DNA of 64,000 nucleotides from positions 1-64,000 of the forward strand of contig JAHBVL010000005.1 of assembly GCA_019637585.1 (NCBI GenBank). The letters are read 5' to 3'. Positions within the stretch are counted from its first letter, which is position 1. Every line of letters starts with the position of its first letter. A model generated the notes under the pieces. That model made no database searches. It had not been told where the DNA came from and saw only the letters and a program-made list of their open reading frames with translations. The translations under genes and the position numbers were made by a program. Positions 1 through 8,392 of this stretch are shown in pieces. This stretch comes from Thermomicrobiales bacterium (GTDB lineage Bacteria; Chloroflexota; Chloroflexia; Thermomicrobiales; UBA6265).

Positions 1-50
1 TGTATAGACCGGGGACATGGGTAACACTCGTGCGGAGACATAGGTTACAC
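1..50. repeat. Left terminal inverted repeat of the IS481 element
   Basis: Positions 1-50 match the reverse complement of 1243-1290 with a 2-base gap and a few mismatches. The shared core includes GGTAACACT and GTGCGGAGA. It overlaps the 3' end of the transposase gene. Confidence 0.9.
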
Positions 51-1190
51 CTTTGGGTGGTCAGCAAGGTCAATCGTCGCGACCTGCTGGTGACAGTAGA
101 AGACGGCAAACCGGCCGTCGGTCGTGGTCGGCCGGACCGCGACGTACTGGCCAATCAGCCCTCGTCCGACAAAGAAGGAGTGGTTGCGGAAGGAGATGGC
201 TCCCTGGCTCCGGACCAGGCGAATCGCGCAGTCGGGTCCCTCTGGTCCATAGTCGATGGGTGGGAGGACGGTGGGAAACGACGAGGAGCTCACCTGGTAG
301 CGGGTGGCAGGGACCTGCAGATCGAGCGCCTCGTGGGGACGCTGGTGGTTATAGACGGGACGCCAGTGGTCGAAGGCCGACTGGGCGGCGGCGAGGTCGG
401 CAAAGCGGCGGGTGCGGGTGACCTCGGTGGCCAGGGTGCGATGGAGTCGCTCGATCTTGCCTTGGGTCTGGGGGTGATAGGGCTGCCCATGGAGGACCCG
501 GATCCCCAACCGGATCCACCAGGCTTCCAGGGCAGTCAGACCACCGGCGCCACTGGTGCCCCAGGGAGGACCATTGTCGGTCAGGATCGCCAGCGGCAAT
601 CCATACCGCTGGAAGGCGCTGGTCAGGTGGGTTTGCACCAACTCCCGCTGTTCGTGGGGACAGGCCCACACGCCCAGCAGATAGCGGGAATGGTCATCGA
701 TCAGGGTCAGGGGATGGACCCGGTCGGTGGCCATGGCCAGGTGCCCCATAAAGTCGAGCTGCCACAGATCGTTGGGTCGAGGACGTTCGAAGCGCTGGGG
801 GATGGGCTGCGACGAGGGATGCGCCGGATCGATCAGGTCATGGCGGTGCAGGATGTCGGTGATCGTGCTGGGAGCCGGCACGGTCTCCACCCCCTGATCG
901 CGCAGCCACTGGTGCAGTTTGCGACCACCCCAGGCTGGATGCGCCTGCCGCGCCGCCACGACCCGTGCTTCGACGTCGGCCGCCGTTCGCCCGGGCGAGC
1001 GGTGTGGTCGTCGCGAGTGATCGGCGCTCCAGCCGGCGCCGCCGCTGTCGGCACGGGCCAGCCATTTGTAGCCGGTTTTGCGGGAGACCCCGAACCGGTC
1101 ACACAGCGCCCGCATGCTGATCGCCTCGCTGGTGGCCAAGGCCACAAATTCTTCTCGTTCCGTCATGCTCGTCTGCTCGCGCCAGGCCAT
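45..1190 (-). CDS. IS481-family transposase
   Basis: This DDE transposase (381 aa) cuts and joins the element's ends. The N-terminus has a helix-turn-helix segment (ISMRALCDRFGVSRKTGYKW). An integrase core follows, with catalytic residues D146 (in LWQLDFMGH), D205 (in ILTDNGPPW) and E247 (in GKIERLHRT). I chose the ATG at 1190 because MAWREQTSMTEREEFV is the usual opening of this family. An in-frame start at 1265 exists but lies inside the inverted repeat and adds 25 unlikely residues. No frameshift is visible. Long open frames on the opposite strand here are shadows. Confidence 0.93.
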   Translation of the reverse strand: MAWREQTSMTEREEFVALATSEAISMRALCDRFGVSRKTGYKWLARADSGGAGWSADHSRRPHRSPGRTAADVEARVVAARQAHPAWGGRKLHQWLRDQGVETVPAPSTITDILHRHDLIDPAHPSSQPIPQRFERPRPNDLWQLDFMGHLAMATDRVHPLTLIDDHSRYLLGVWACPHEQRELVQTHLTSAFQRYGLPLAILTDNGPPWGTSGAGGLTALEAWWIRLGIRVLHGQPYHPQTQGKIERLHRTLATEVTRTRRFADLAAAQSAFDHWRPVYNHQRPHEALDLQVPATRYQVSSSSFPTVLPPIDYGPEGPDCAIRLVRSQGAISFRNHSFFVGRGLIGQYVAVRPTTTDGRFAVFYCHQQVATIDLADHPKV

Positions 1191-1242
1191 GCTTGGGATT
1201 CCTCCTCGGTACCCTCGTCGGATCCCAAGCATGGCAAATGCT

Positions 1243-1290
1243 GTGTCACCCATCTCTCCGCACAAGTGTTACCTATGTATCCGGTACACA
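1243..1290. repeat. Right terminal inverted repeat of the IS481 element
   Basis: This is the partner of 1-50 and lies upstream of the transposase start. The terminal bases read as TGTGTACCGG on the minus strand, against TGTATAGACCGG at the other end. The transposase promoter must lie in or just beside this repeat. Confidence 0.9.
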
Positions 1291-1337
1291 CACTGCAACT
1301 ACAGGGTGACGGGGAGGTCGGCTTTGTATCACTGCGC

Positions 1338-1376
1338 TTTCCATGGGAGAGCAGACACGGGGGTCTTCAGGTACAG
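1338..1376. repeat. 39-bp direct repeat, copy 1
   Basis: This unit and the one at 1410-1448 share most positions, including GCAGACACGGGGGTCT and a closing ACAG. The repeats start 72 bases apart. They lie in the 277-bp gap between the IS element and the end of the dynamin-like gene, where I see no gene. The core AGACACGGGGGTCT is nearly palindromic. Confidence 0.7.
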
Positions 1377-1409
1377 AGGGTTGAGGCGCTGAGTGATGGA
1401 TGATCATCG

Positions 1410-1448
1410 TTTCCCATGGGAAGCAGACACGGGGGTCTGCGGCTACAG
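1410..1448. repeat. 39-bp direct repeat, copy 2
   Basis: Second copy of the unit at 1338-1376. A weaker resemblance (TTTCCCGCGAGATTCGGGGG) follows near 1479 and could be a decayed third copy. Function unknown; it may be an intergenic repeat family that the insertion sequence landed beside. Confidence 0.7.
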
Positions 1449-1567
1449 GATGATGCGGAGGTGGCCAATGAAAACGTCGTTTCCCGCGAGATTCGGGGGT
1501 GACTGAAGGTGACGTGGTTCCGATGCGGAAGCAAGCCAGAGACTATGAATGGGAATGCAATTTCGCT

Positions 1568-3409
1568 CTACTCACCCTGGGTGAGCGCTGGTGTCTTCTG
1601 TGTTTCGCCGGTGATCTGGTGGCGGAGTGACCGAAGCTCGGCCATGACCTCTTCCAGGTCCGACTTCGTGACGGTCAGCACGCCGTGTTGATCGCGAACG
1701 AAGCGGGTGTATGGCGCCAGGGCGGATTCGATTCGCTGGACCGACCGCTGAAGCTCGATATCGAACTGCTCGGTCATCACGGCGATGAGGCTTCGCTCCA
1801 GATTCTCCGATCGCGCCCGAAATTCCTGCCGCGCCTGCTTTCGCTTGCGAGGGAGGATGACAAGGCCGATCCCGGCCAGCACACTCGCAGCAAAGATGCC
1901 GGTCACGTCGACCGCCACCGTACTCGCCGCAGCCACGACCAACGCCCCCAGACCGATTGCGCCCGCTTCGGCCACCGCGACCTGCGCCACGGCGTTGCGA
2001 ACCGACTGTGACAGCTCATACCCGGCGCGGTCGGCGTCATACCGGTCGACTTCCTCGCGAGCCCGTCGCGTGACCGAATCGAGCAGCGCTTTCCGGTCGT
2101 ACCGGAACTGGCTGCTCACTTCGCCAACCATCTGGCCTTCGTAGTTCTGCAGGCGACGGCGATCGAGATAGCCGTTGATCGCCTCCCAGGTGCGGAGATC
2201 CTGTTCGACCATCCAGTCGATCAACTCCTGGATGGCATCGTCGATTTCCGCTTCGGCATTGCCGACAACCTGTTCCTCGAACTCAGCGCGGATCCGGTCG
2301 CTCTTGATCAGATCGAAAATACGGCCGATGCGGATCGTTTCCTCGAAGTAGTCGTCGCCCCGTGTCGTCATCCGGCTGATGATGTTCTCGATGCGTCCCA
2401 GGTGGAAATCGAGCTGCTTGCGCATGTCCTCCTGATAGAGGGCCAGTTGCCGCTCGATGGAGTGAATCGTCTCCAGGTCCTCCGCAAGAACGGTGAGCCG
2501 GGAATTGGTGATTTCGAGATACCGGTTGCCCAGATACTCTGCCGTGCCGAGCGGCGAAAGAAGCTTGAGCTGAATCCGCCCCTGCTCGTCCAGGATCGAG
2601 TAGATGTACTCCTCGAGCGCGCCGAACCGGCTCTCGGTCCAGAGCCGGTTTCCTTCCTGAGGGTTCCGGACGGAAAGCTCATTCGCCTGCTGCGCCTGCA
2701 TCGCCGAAACGGGAAAGACCACCGGTTCGAAACCGAGCAGGCGGGCGATGTTGTCCTCCACAAAGGTCGTGACCTCGCGAACATCCGCATCGGCGCGAAG
2801 CAGGTCGATCTTGTTCACGATGACGACGATCTTCTTGCCCCACTCCCGGATGTCCTCCATGAAAGCGCGTTCACTCTCGGTGAAAGGACGGTCCGCCGAT
2901 GTCACGAAAAAGACGATGTCGGCGTTGGGCACGAAATGCTGCGTCAGCGCTTCATGTTCGCGGACGATGGCGTTGGTGCCGGGGGTGTCGACAACGGTGA
3001 TGTCTTCCAGAAAGGCGGCCGGATAGGTGCGCTCGACCGAGCCGTCCGCCAGCATCCGCTCACTCTGCTTTTCGCCATAGGTGAGCAGGTTGATCAGCGC
3101 GGTCGTCGGCGTCACCCCTTCGGGCATGATGTCCGCGCCAATCAGGGCATTGATGAACGCAGATTTGCCCGAGTTGAACTCGCCGGCGATGACCAGGAGA
3201 AAGAGCGACTCCAGGCGCATCTTCGCGTCAGCGATCCGCTCGCGGTCTTCATCGGTGGCCGGAAATGCATCGAGCAGAATCGAGAGACGATCGAGCGCGG
3301 CCAGCTCACGGATGGCCAGATCGTGCTCGCGGTCACTGAGCACAGGACTGGCGTTTTCGGCCGTTCCTGGTTGCCCTCGCTTGCGTTTGAAGAGATCTCT
3401 CAGACCCAT
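1568..3409 (-). CDS. Dynamin-like GTPase with C-terminal membrane segment
   Basis: A bacterial dynamin-family GTPase (613 aa), likely acting at the membrane in remodelling or stress protection. G1 is GEFNSGKS at residues 76-83, a threonine-rich G2 segment lies near 99-103, G3 is DTPGTN from 141, and G4 is NKID at 199-202. A long helical middle part follows. A hydrophobic stretch at about 480-530 (GAIGLGALVVAAASTVAV onward) ends in the basic run PRKRKQ and probably enters the membrane. The gene starts 6 bp after the phosphofructokinase stop, so the two are co-transcribed. The pairing with a glycolytic enzyme has no obvious explanation. The GTPase call is firm; the cellular role is inference. 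Confidence 0.88.
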   Translation of the reverse strand: MGLRDLFKRKRGQPGTAENASPVLSDREHDLAIRELAALDRLSILLDAFPATDEDRERIADAKMRLESLFLLVIAGEFNSGKSAFINALIGADIMPEGVTPTTALINLLTYGEKQSERMLADGSVERTYPAAFLEDITVVDTPGTNAIVREHEALTQHFVPNADIVFFVTSADRPFTESERAFMEDIREWGKKIVVIVNKIDLLRADADVREVTTFVEDNIARLLGFEPVVFPVSAMQAQQANELSVRNPQEGNRLWTESRFGALEEYIYSILDEQGRIQLKLLSPLGTAEYLGNRYLEITNSRLTVLAEDLETIHSIERQLALYQEDMRKQLDFHLGRIENIISRMTTRGDDYFEETIRIGRIFDLIKSDRIRAEFEEQVVGNAEAEIDDAIQELIDWMVEQDLRTWEAINGYLDRRRLQNYEGQMVGEVSSQFRYDRKALLDSVTRRAREEVDRYDADRAGYELSQSVRNAVAQVAVAEAGAIGLGALVVAAASTVAVDVTGIFAASVLAGIGLVILPRKRKQARQEFRARSENLERSLIAVMTEQFDIELQRSVQRIESALAPYTRFVRDQHGVLTVTKSDLEEVMAELRSLRHQITGETQKTPALTQGE

Positions 3410-3415
3410 CGACGC

Positions 3416-4633
3416 TCAATTCATCCCGCCGGCTCGCGATTGGCCAGACACATCGCGTTCGCGCTCCAGACGTAAGTATGCGGGAAAGGGGTTCTCTCCC
3501 AGCAGGGGAAGCGCGAATGCGCGGAATTCGTCCGTGACGGAATGACCATCGGCACCGATATACCCATCCTCCAGCACTCTGGCTCGATTGGCTACGAGCC
3601 TCAGATCGACCGGATGATGAGACACCGCCAGCGGCTCCGTACTCTCCACCCGCAACCCGGTCATGACCCCTGTATGTCCTTCCTCCAGCATGCGCACAGT
3701 CGCCACACCAGCACGCTCTGCTTCGACTCGATCGACCACTGAGGCCCGGGTCATTCTCAGAAATGATCCCGGCCGTTCGAATCGCGCCTGGATTCCCAGG
3801 CGAGCAGTCAGGTCAGCAGCCAGCGAGACCGCTGGAGGGACCAGATAGGGATGTCCGAATGGATCGACATAGGCGGGAGTATCGCCACTCAGATGACGGC
3901 CTCCGGCATCACGCATCGTTTCCGGCAGGACACAGACCGCCCACCCACGCTGTGCCAGACGTTGCTCGACGAGGTCGAGCACCTCGGTAGCACCGGCCGG
4001 CGGGCGCTCGGGCAAGATCAGCAGCGGTTGCAGATCGGTTTCGTCGTCGCCAAATGCCAGCGACGCAGCGGCGGTCAACCACCCGGCATCCCGGCCCATG
4101 GCGTCGATGAATTTCACAGGGTAGAGATCAGGGGCGGCCAGGGAGTCCCAGGTGGCATTGCGAACGACTGTGGCGAACATGCTCGCGGCGGAGGGATAGC
4201 CGGGACAGAAGTCGGTGCCGGGCAGATCATTGTCGATCGTTTTCGGCGCCAGGCACGCGCGCAATCGCGGATCGGCGTCATGCAGACGGAGCACGGTATC
4301 GGCAGAGTCATTGCCCCCGATGAGCACCAGATCGGCGCAGGATTGTTTCGCCAGCTGGTGCGCCGCCTCTTCGATCTGCTCGTCGGTCAGCTTGATTCTG
4401 GACGTGCCCAACGCGGCGGACGGCGTTCCGGCCAGTTGATCGAGCTGGCGGGCGGTGAGCGGGGTCAGATCGAAAAAGTCATCGCTGAGCAGACCGCGCA
4501 ACCCGTGGCCCATTCCTCGGATTTGTCCGAACGCGCCAGACTCCTGCGCTGCGCGGACGATCCCGGCCAGGGTGGCGTTGGTCACCGCTGTTGCGCCGCC
4601 GGACTGGCCGACAATGAGCGTTCGCCCGGTCAT
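3416..4633 (-). CDS. 6-phosphofructokinase, probably pyrophosphate-dependent
   Basis: This enzyme (405 aa) phosphorylates fructose 6-phosphate in the cytosol. The N-terminus GQSGGATAVTNATLAG is the nucleotide/PPi loop. The catalytic motif is PKTIDND at residues 130-136, and MGRDAGW is the sugar-phosphate loop. Two diagnostic positions favour pyrophosphate as donor: Asp in GGNDS (106-110), where ATP enzymes have Gly, and Lys in PKTIDND, where ATP enzymes have Gly. The first Asp of the usual GGDDS is Asn here, which is a small oddity. The gene is the middle one of a three-gene minus-strand run with the regulator upstream and the dynamin-like gene 6 bp downstream. PPi use is inferred from sequence. 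Confidence 0.87.
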   Translation of the reverse strand: MTGRTLIVGQSGGATAVTNATLAGIVRAAQESGAFGQIRGMGHGLRGLLSDDFFDLTPLTARQLDQLAGTPSAALGTSRIKLTDEQIEEAAHQLAKQSCADLVLIGGNDSADTVLRLHDADPRLRACLAPKTIDNDLPGTDFCPGYPSAASMFATVVRNATWDSLAAPDLYPVKFIDAMGRDAGWLTAAASLAFGDDETDLQPLLILPERPPAGATEVLDLVEQRLAQRGWAVCVLPETMRDAGGRHLSGDTPAYVDPFGHPYLVPPAVSLAADLTARLGIQARFERPGSFLRMTRASVVDRVEAERAGVATVRMLEEGHTGVMTGLRVESTEPLAVSHHPVDLRLVANRARVLEDGYIGADGHSVTDEFRAFALPLLGENPFPAYLRLERERDVSGQSRAGGMN

Positions 4634-4655
4634 CGATTATTCCCTGCGTCTGTCA

Positions 4656-5255
4656 TCAACCGGCAACCGGTTCACCGAGAAGATGGGTGCGTGGCCCCTC
4701 CAGGAGCCAGACAGCATAGGGCGCTCGCTGGGCGACGCGCGATTGCCAGTCCTCCGGCAGGTAGTAGACCGCTTCGATGCGCCCTGTGGGAAGTCCAAGC
4801 ATGTCAGCGACACGGCTCTGCGCGGCGTCGATCTCTTCGAGCGGGATGTCGCCGACCAGCACGAGGGGAATGGTGGCGGTCGACTCGACGATGAGCTCGT
4901 CGTCCAACGGCAACGCAGCGGCGATGAACGCCGATTCCAGCGTCTGGACATGCTCGAGCGTCGCCTGAAGCGATGCTTTCTGCCCCAATGCGCCAACGAT
5001 CAGCGCCGTCAACTCGCGGCGGAGAGGAAAATCGGGATTGACCGAATACCGCCGGGACGATCCCTCCCGGTGCGATATGAGAATGCCGATCCGCTCCAGC
5101 TTGTAGCACTCATGCTGCAAACTGCTGATCGGCAGATCGAGATTGCGGGAGAGCTCGGTAAGAGAATAGCCACGATGCGGCCTGGGCACGACGAACCCGA
5201 GCACCGCGGCCCGCAGCCGGGACGCGAAGAGCTCACTGAGGAATTCCTGCTCCAT
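4656..5255 (-). CDS. Winged-helix regulator with degenerate nucleotidyltransferase-like domain
   Basis: This protein (199 aa) begins with a DNA-binding winged helix at about residues 10-75 (YSLTELSRNLDLPISSLQHE, then a basic wing with EGSSRRYSVNPDFP). That N-terminus is typical of regulators which carry a MNT-type nucleotidyltransferase domain behind it. Here the C-terminal half keeps the hydrophobic pattern but has no GSxxRG and no DxD, so catalysis is unlikely. The gene lies 22 bp upstream of the phosphofructokinase gene and divergent from padR, with palindromes between them. It probably controls this small operon and possibly itself. The domain call is moderately sure; the ligand is unknown. 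Confidence 0.65.
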   Translation of the reverse strand: MEQEFLSELFASRLRAAVLGFVVPRPHRGYSLTELSRNLDLPISSLQHECYKLERIGILISHREGSSRRYSVNPDFPLRRELTALIVGALGQKASLQATLEHVQTLESAFIAAALPLDDELIVESTATIPLVLVGDIPLEEIDAAQSRVADMLGLPTGRIEAVYYLPEDWQSRVAQRAPYAVWLLEGPRTHLLGEPVAG

Positions 5256-5303
5256 CAGTCAGTCGCCTCGGGTTGTACGAATTGCACCGAAACTCCCCCG
5301 TAC

Positions 5304-5320
5304 TTACGATGCAATCGTAA
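5304..5320. promoter_or_regulatory. Perfect palindrome between divergent regulators (7-bp arms)
   Basis: TTACGAT, a 3-base spacer and ATCGTAA form a perfect inverted repeat about 50 bp in front of the minus-strand winged-helix gene. It shares the half-site ATCGTAAC / GTTACAATCG with the palindrome at 5347-5363. It is probably an operator for one of the two regulators that flank it. Confidence 0.6.
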
Positions 5321-5346
5321 CATGATGTCAACCTTTCGCGATCCAT

Positions 5347-5363
5347 GCGATTGTTACAATCGC
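5347..5363. promoter_or_regulatory. Perfect palindrome in front of padR (8-bp arms)
   Basis: GCGATTGT, one base, and ACAATCGC form a perfect inverted repeat 30 bp before the padR start. Its position suggests autoregulation by the PadR-family protein, a common arrangement in that family. Confidence 0.62.
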
Positions 5364-5392
5364 GCGAACGAACGAAGTGCAGGACTGAAACC

Positions 5393-5914
5393 ATGCCTCC
5401 TCGGGAACGACCAGCGGAATACGCGATCCTCGGATTGCTGGCTACAGAGGAATCCGGCAGTCATGGATATGACCTGGCCCGCTCCTTTTCCGAGGGCGAG
5501 CCGCTGGCCGAGATACTGCGGCTCGAACCGGGGATGCTCTATCACCACCTGAAACGGCTGGAACGCGCCGGGGCGGTATCGCAATCGACCATCCAGACGG
5601 GAAGCCGCCCTCCGCGCCAGATCTATCAACTGACAGAATCAGGCAGGGAACGACTCATCTCCTGGCTGCAATCCCCCGTCGAGCACACCCGCGAAATCAG
5701 ACTCGAATTCCTGGTCAAGCTCTACTTTGCCCGGCAGCTGGCGCCCGATCTCGCTGCGAAGCTGATCGAGATGCAGTTGAGCACATTGCGCGAGCTGCGA
5801 GAGAGCCTGGGCCAGCGAGAGCCGGCCGATCCTTTTCTGACCTCTGTGACAGAGCTTCGGCAGAGCCAGACAGATGCCGCCATCCGCTGGCTCGAGTCGC
5901 TGCAGCCGGTCTGA
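5393..5914 (+). CDS. PadR-family transcriptional regulator
   Basis: A dimeric winged-helix repressor (173 aa). The PadR domain covers about residues 1-90: the opening EYAILGLLATEESGSHGYDL, the recognition segment PGMLYHHLKRLERAGAV and the wing ending YQLTESGRERL. The rest is the helical dimerisation part of the Vir_act_alpha_C type. I chose ATG 5393, because the upstream in-frame ATG at 5345 lies next to the palindrome and adds nothing family-like. The ilvE-type gene follows after about 107 bp and may or may not be its target. The inducer is unknown; in this family it is often a small phenolic or a drug. Confidence 0.85.
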   Translation: MPPRERPAEYAILGLLATEESGSHGYDLARSFSEGEPLAEILRLEPGMLYHHLKRLERAGAVSQSTIQTGSRPPRQIYQLTESGRERLISWLQSPVEHTREIRLEFLVKLYFARQLAPDLAAKLIEMQLSTLRELRESLGQREPADPFLTSVTELRQSQTDAAIRWLESLQPV

Positions 5915-6021
5915 AAACCGGGGAAAACCAGCCGCCATGGTGTGCAATAATCGGCGGGTACGCGTTCTGTTCGGCGGTGGATGACCGAAACCGCCAGCTT
6001 CGATCGAAAGGAAATCTCGCG

Positions 6022-6966
6022 ATGAGTCACGGCATGCTCGATATTGCATTCTTCCAGGGCGAGTATGTGCCGTTCTCCGAAGCCAACATCAGCATCGGAA
6101 CGCACTGCGTGCAGTACGGCACCGGCGCGTTTGCGGGTATTCGTGGCTATCTCGATCGAAGTGGCGAGTCCGTCAATATCTTCCGCCTTCCCGATCACGC
6201 CCGGCGGCTGATGAACTCAGCGCGACTGCTCCGCGCCGAGCTGCCCTACACGCCGGACGACGTCGTCACCATCATCAGCGGCCTTGCCGAGCGAAACAAT
6301 CACGTCGGCGATGTCTACATCCGGCCATTTGTCTACAAACCGGCGGTGCAACTGACGCCGCGCCTGCGCGGTATCGGCGACGAGCTCGCTGTCTACATGT
6401 TGCCCCTGGGCGACTATCTGAAGCTCGATCGCGGCCAGACTGCGATCATCTCCTCCTGGTTCCGCATTCCGGACAATGCCATTCCGAGCCGGGGCAAGCT
6501 CTCGGGCGCGTATGTCAATTCCGCGATGGCCAAAGACGAAGCGGAGGAAAAAGGAGCCGATGAAGCGATCATGCTCAACACAGATGGCAAGATCGCCGAA
6601 GGCAGCGCCTGCAACCTCTTCATCGTGCGGGATGGCGTGCTGATCACACCCCCATTCTCCAGCGACATCCTGGAAGGCATTACCCGCCGGTCGGTGCTGA
6701 AAATGGCCGAGGATGCCGGCATTCCAACCGAGATTCGCGAAGTCGACCGGACCGAGCTCTATCTCGCCGACGAGGCATTCTTCTGCGGCACCGGGGTGCA
6801 GATCGCCTGGATCGGGACGGTCGATGGCCGGCCAATCGGCCGTGGGACCGTCGGACCAATCACCAAGCAGATCCAGGAGATCTTTTTCGCCGCCGTGCGA
6901 GGAGAGTCGGACCAGTACGCCGAATGGCTGACCCGGATTCCGCTCAAGGTGCCCGCCGGCGCCTGA
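6022..6966 (+). CDS. ilvE: Branched-chain amino acid aminotransferase (class IV PLP enzyme)
   Basis: This cytosolic PLP enzyme (314 aa) transfers the amino group between glutamate and branched-chain 2-oxo acids. Fold-type IV features are clear: an early YGTGAFAGIRGY strand, the likely PLP lysine in GKLSGAYVNS, the EGSACNLFIV signature and GITRRSVLKMA in the cofactor-phosphate region. The length is normal for IlvE. Start ATG 6022 is preceded by GAAAGGAAA. A D-amino-acid or aminodeoxychorismate enzyme of the same fold is possible but less likely. It stands alone, convergent with the TlpA-type gene. Confidence 0.87.
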   Translation: MSHGMLDIAFFQGEYVPFSEANISIGTHCVQYGTGAFAGIRGYLDRSGESVNIFRLPDHARRLMNSARLLRAELPYTPDDVVTIISGLAERNNHVGDVYIRPFVYKPAVQLTPRLRGIGDELAVYMLPLGDYLKLDRGQTAIISSWFRIPDNAIPSRGKLSGAYVNSAMAKDEAEEKGADEAIMLNTDGKIAEGSACNLFIVRDGVLITPPFSSDILEGITRRSVLKMAEDAGIPTEIREVDRTELYLADEAFFCGTGVQIAWIGTVDGRPIGRGTVGPITKQIQEIFFAAVRGESDQYAEWLTRIPLKVPAGA

Positions 6967-6993
6967 CGCCTCCCTGCCACACTTGCCGATCGA

Positions 6994-7638
6994 TCAGCCG
7001 GCAGCTGCTTCCAGATAGTCCTGAATCGTTTCCTCGGTCATCTCACCGATGCGCACAGCGAAGACTGTGCCGTCGGGCCGCAGGAAGACCGTTGTCGGGT
7101 AGGTGGTGACCCCAAACGCCATCTCGACCGGTCCGCGCTTGGGATCGTCGCCGGCGGTGTCAAAGCCGATCGGATAGGTGATCCCCAGCGCATCGATCAT
7201 CTCCAGGGCATTCGCTTCGTAGTCGTTTTTGATGCCGACCCCGATCACCCGCGCTCCGCTCCCCGCCGTCGCCTGGTATACCGCATCGAGCGCGGGCATT
7301 TCTTTCTCGCAGGGCGCACACCACGAACCCCAGAAGTTGAGGGCGACTGCCGATCCCAGCAGCGACTGATTGTCGAGTGTTGTCCCATCGAGCAGGGTGA
7401 TCTCGAACGCCGGCGCGGGTTTGTCCACGAGCGCGCCGGGCCGGGGCAGGTCGTCTTCAGGGCGCCACTCCCGCCAGCCGACGATGGAGACGATGACGAC
7501 CAACGCCAGCCCGAGAAGCATGGGACTATATCTGGCAAACCCGCCGTACCCGATTCTGCCGTGTTCGGCGTCGTCTAAGGGTTCGGTCGGGTCCACCTGT
7601 TCCGGAGCTTCATTCTGAGTCGCAAGATCGTCAGGCAT
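6994..7638 (-). CDS. TlpA/ResA-type membrane-anchored thiol-disulfide oxidoreductase
   Basis: This protein (214 aa) has an acidic cytoplasmic N-terminus, one membrane helix at about residues 35-55 (SPMLLGLALVVIVSIVGW) and an extracytoplasmic AhpC/thioredoxin domain. The active site is WCAPC in NFWGSWCAPCEKEMP, and the cis-proline loop is in TTYPTTVF. The role is likely disulfide reduction outside the membrane, as in cytochrome c maturation, but no cytochrome genes are near. ATG 7638 lies 4 bp after the stop of the upstream gene, so the pair is one operon. The longer in-frame start at 7689 would overlap that gene. Confidence 0.85.
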   Translation of the reverse strand: MPDDLATQNEAPEQVDPTEPLDDAEHGRIGYGGFARYSPMLLGLALVVIVSIVGWREWRPEDDLPRPGALVDKPAPAFEITLLDGTTLDNQSLLGSAVALNFWGSWCAPCEKEMPALDAVYQATAGSGARVIGVGIKNDYEANALEMIDALGITYPIGFDTAGDDPKRGPVEMAFGVTTYPTTVFLRPDGTVFAVRIGEMTEETIQDYLEAAAG

Positions 7639-7642
7639 GGGA

Positions 7643-8146
7643 TCAGGGTATGGTGGCAACAGCGTCCGCGACTCGCTGCGCCAGATCATCCTCGGTCGCG
7701 GCCATGATCACCGCCACATTGCTGTCAGCGGCAACGGCAAGCGGGCCGGTGATGACCGGATCCCCGAAGGAGTCGGTCACCTCGAGATCGGCCGGTTCGA
7801 GCCCGTCCATCTCCTCCTCGCGTTCATCCGGATCGGCGAACACAAAGACATAGACCGGTTGCTCATTCACGATCAGCTCCTGCCCCACCGGCGTGAAATC
7901 CGCCACCCGGGCGCTGCCCCGGCCGTACTCGACGTCGAGACTCTCGTCGACAAGCGCGTCGTGCACATTTTTCAGCTGCGCTCGCCCGGGTACCGCCGTG
8001 GGGGCTGCAGGTGTGGTTTCCTGATTGCGATCGTCCCAGAAAAGATAAAGAGCAGCGACCAGCAGCACTCCGGCCACGACAAAGAGCAGAGTCGAGAGCA
8101 TGTTTCGCATTGATGAGCGTTGCGTTTTCCTTGCGGTGTCAGGCAC
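7643..8146 (-). CDS. Membrane-anchored protein of unknown function
   Basis: I do not recognise this protein (167 aa). It has a short basic N-terminus, one membrane helix (MLSTLLFVVAGVLLVAALYLFW), a Thr/Pro/Ala linker and a small acidic extracellular domain of mixed strand pattern. GTG 8146 is chosen because GGAGGAG lies 6 bases upstream; a longer in-frame ATG at 8242 has no such support. It is co-transcribed with the TlpA-type gene, so a role in the same redox or envelope process is plausible but unproven. Confidence 0.7.
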   Translation of the reverse strand: MPDTARKTQRSSMRNMLSTLLFVVAGVLLVAALYLFWDDRNQETTPAAPTAVPGRAQLKNVHDALVDESLDVEYGRGSARVADFTPVGQELIVNEQPVYVFVFADPDEREEEMDGLEPADLEVTDSFGDPVITGPLAVAADSNVAVIMAATEDDLAQRVADAVATIP

Positions 8147-8392
8147 GACAGTCTCCTCCTCAGCGGTGAAGTATGCGGGAAGTGACGCAGTTCGTCGCCA
8201 ATGTGCCCGCCGGGCATAGACACGCCCGGCGGTGCATCTCACAGCGATTTCCCAGGAATATTGTTACCGTTAGTGACGCTCAAGTGAGGGTATACAACGT
8301 GGACCATACGGTGATAGACTCCCATTGTCGAGAAGGCGAACGGAGGCGTTCTTCCCGGCATGATCGACAGGCCCCTATCTCAGGAGAAGGAC

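Larger units (their letters stand above)
1..1290 (-). mobile_element. IS481-family insertion sequence, apparently complete
   Basis: A single transposase gene is bracketed by long imperfect inverted repeats that begin TGT at the left edge and end ACA at 1290. Both ends agree over about 48 bases, so these look like the true ends of the element. The left end coincides with the first base of the window, so the outer flank and any target-site duplication cannot be seen. The transposase is uninterrupted and keeps its DDE residues, so the copy may be active. It sits downstream of the dynamin-like gene and does not break a recognisable gene on the visible side. Confidence 0.9.

Noticed and set aside
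30-1403. Long plus-strand open frame across the insertion sequence
   Set aside because: It is the antisense shadow of the IS481 transposase and has no family-like segments.
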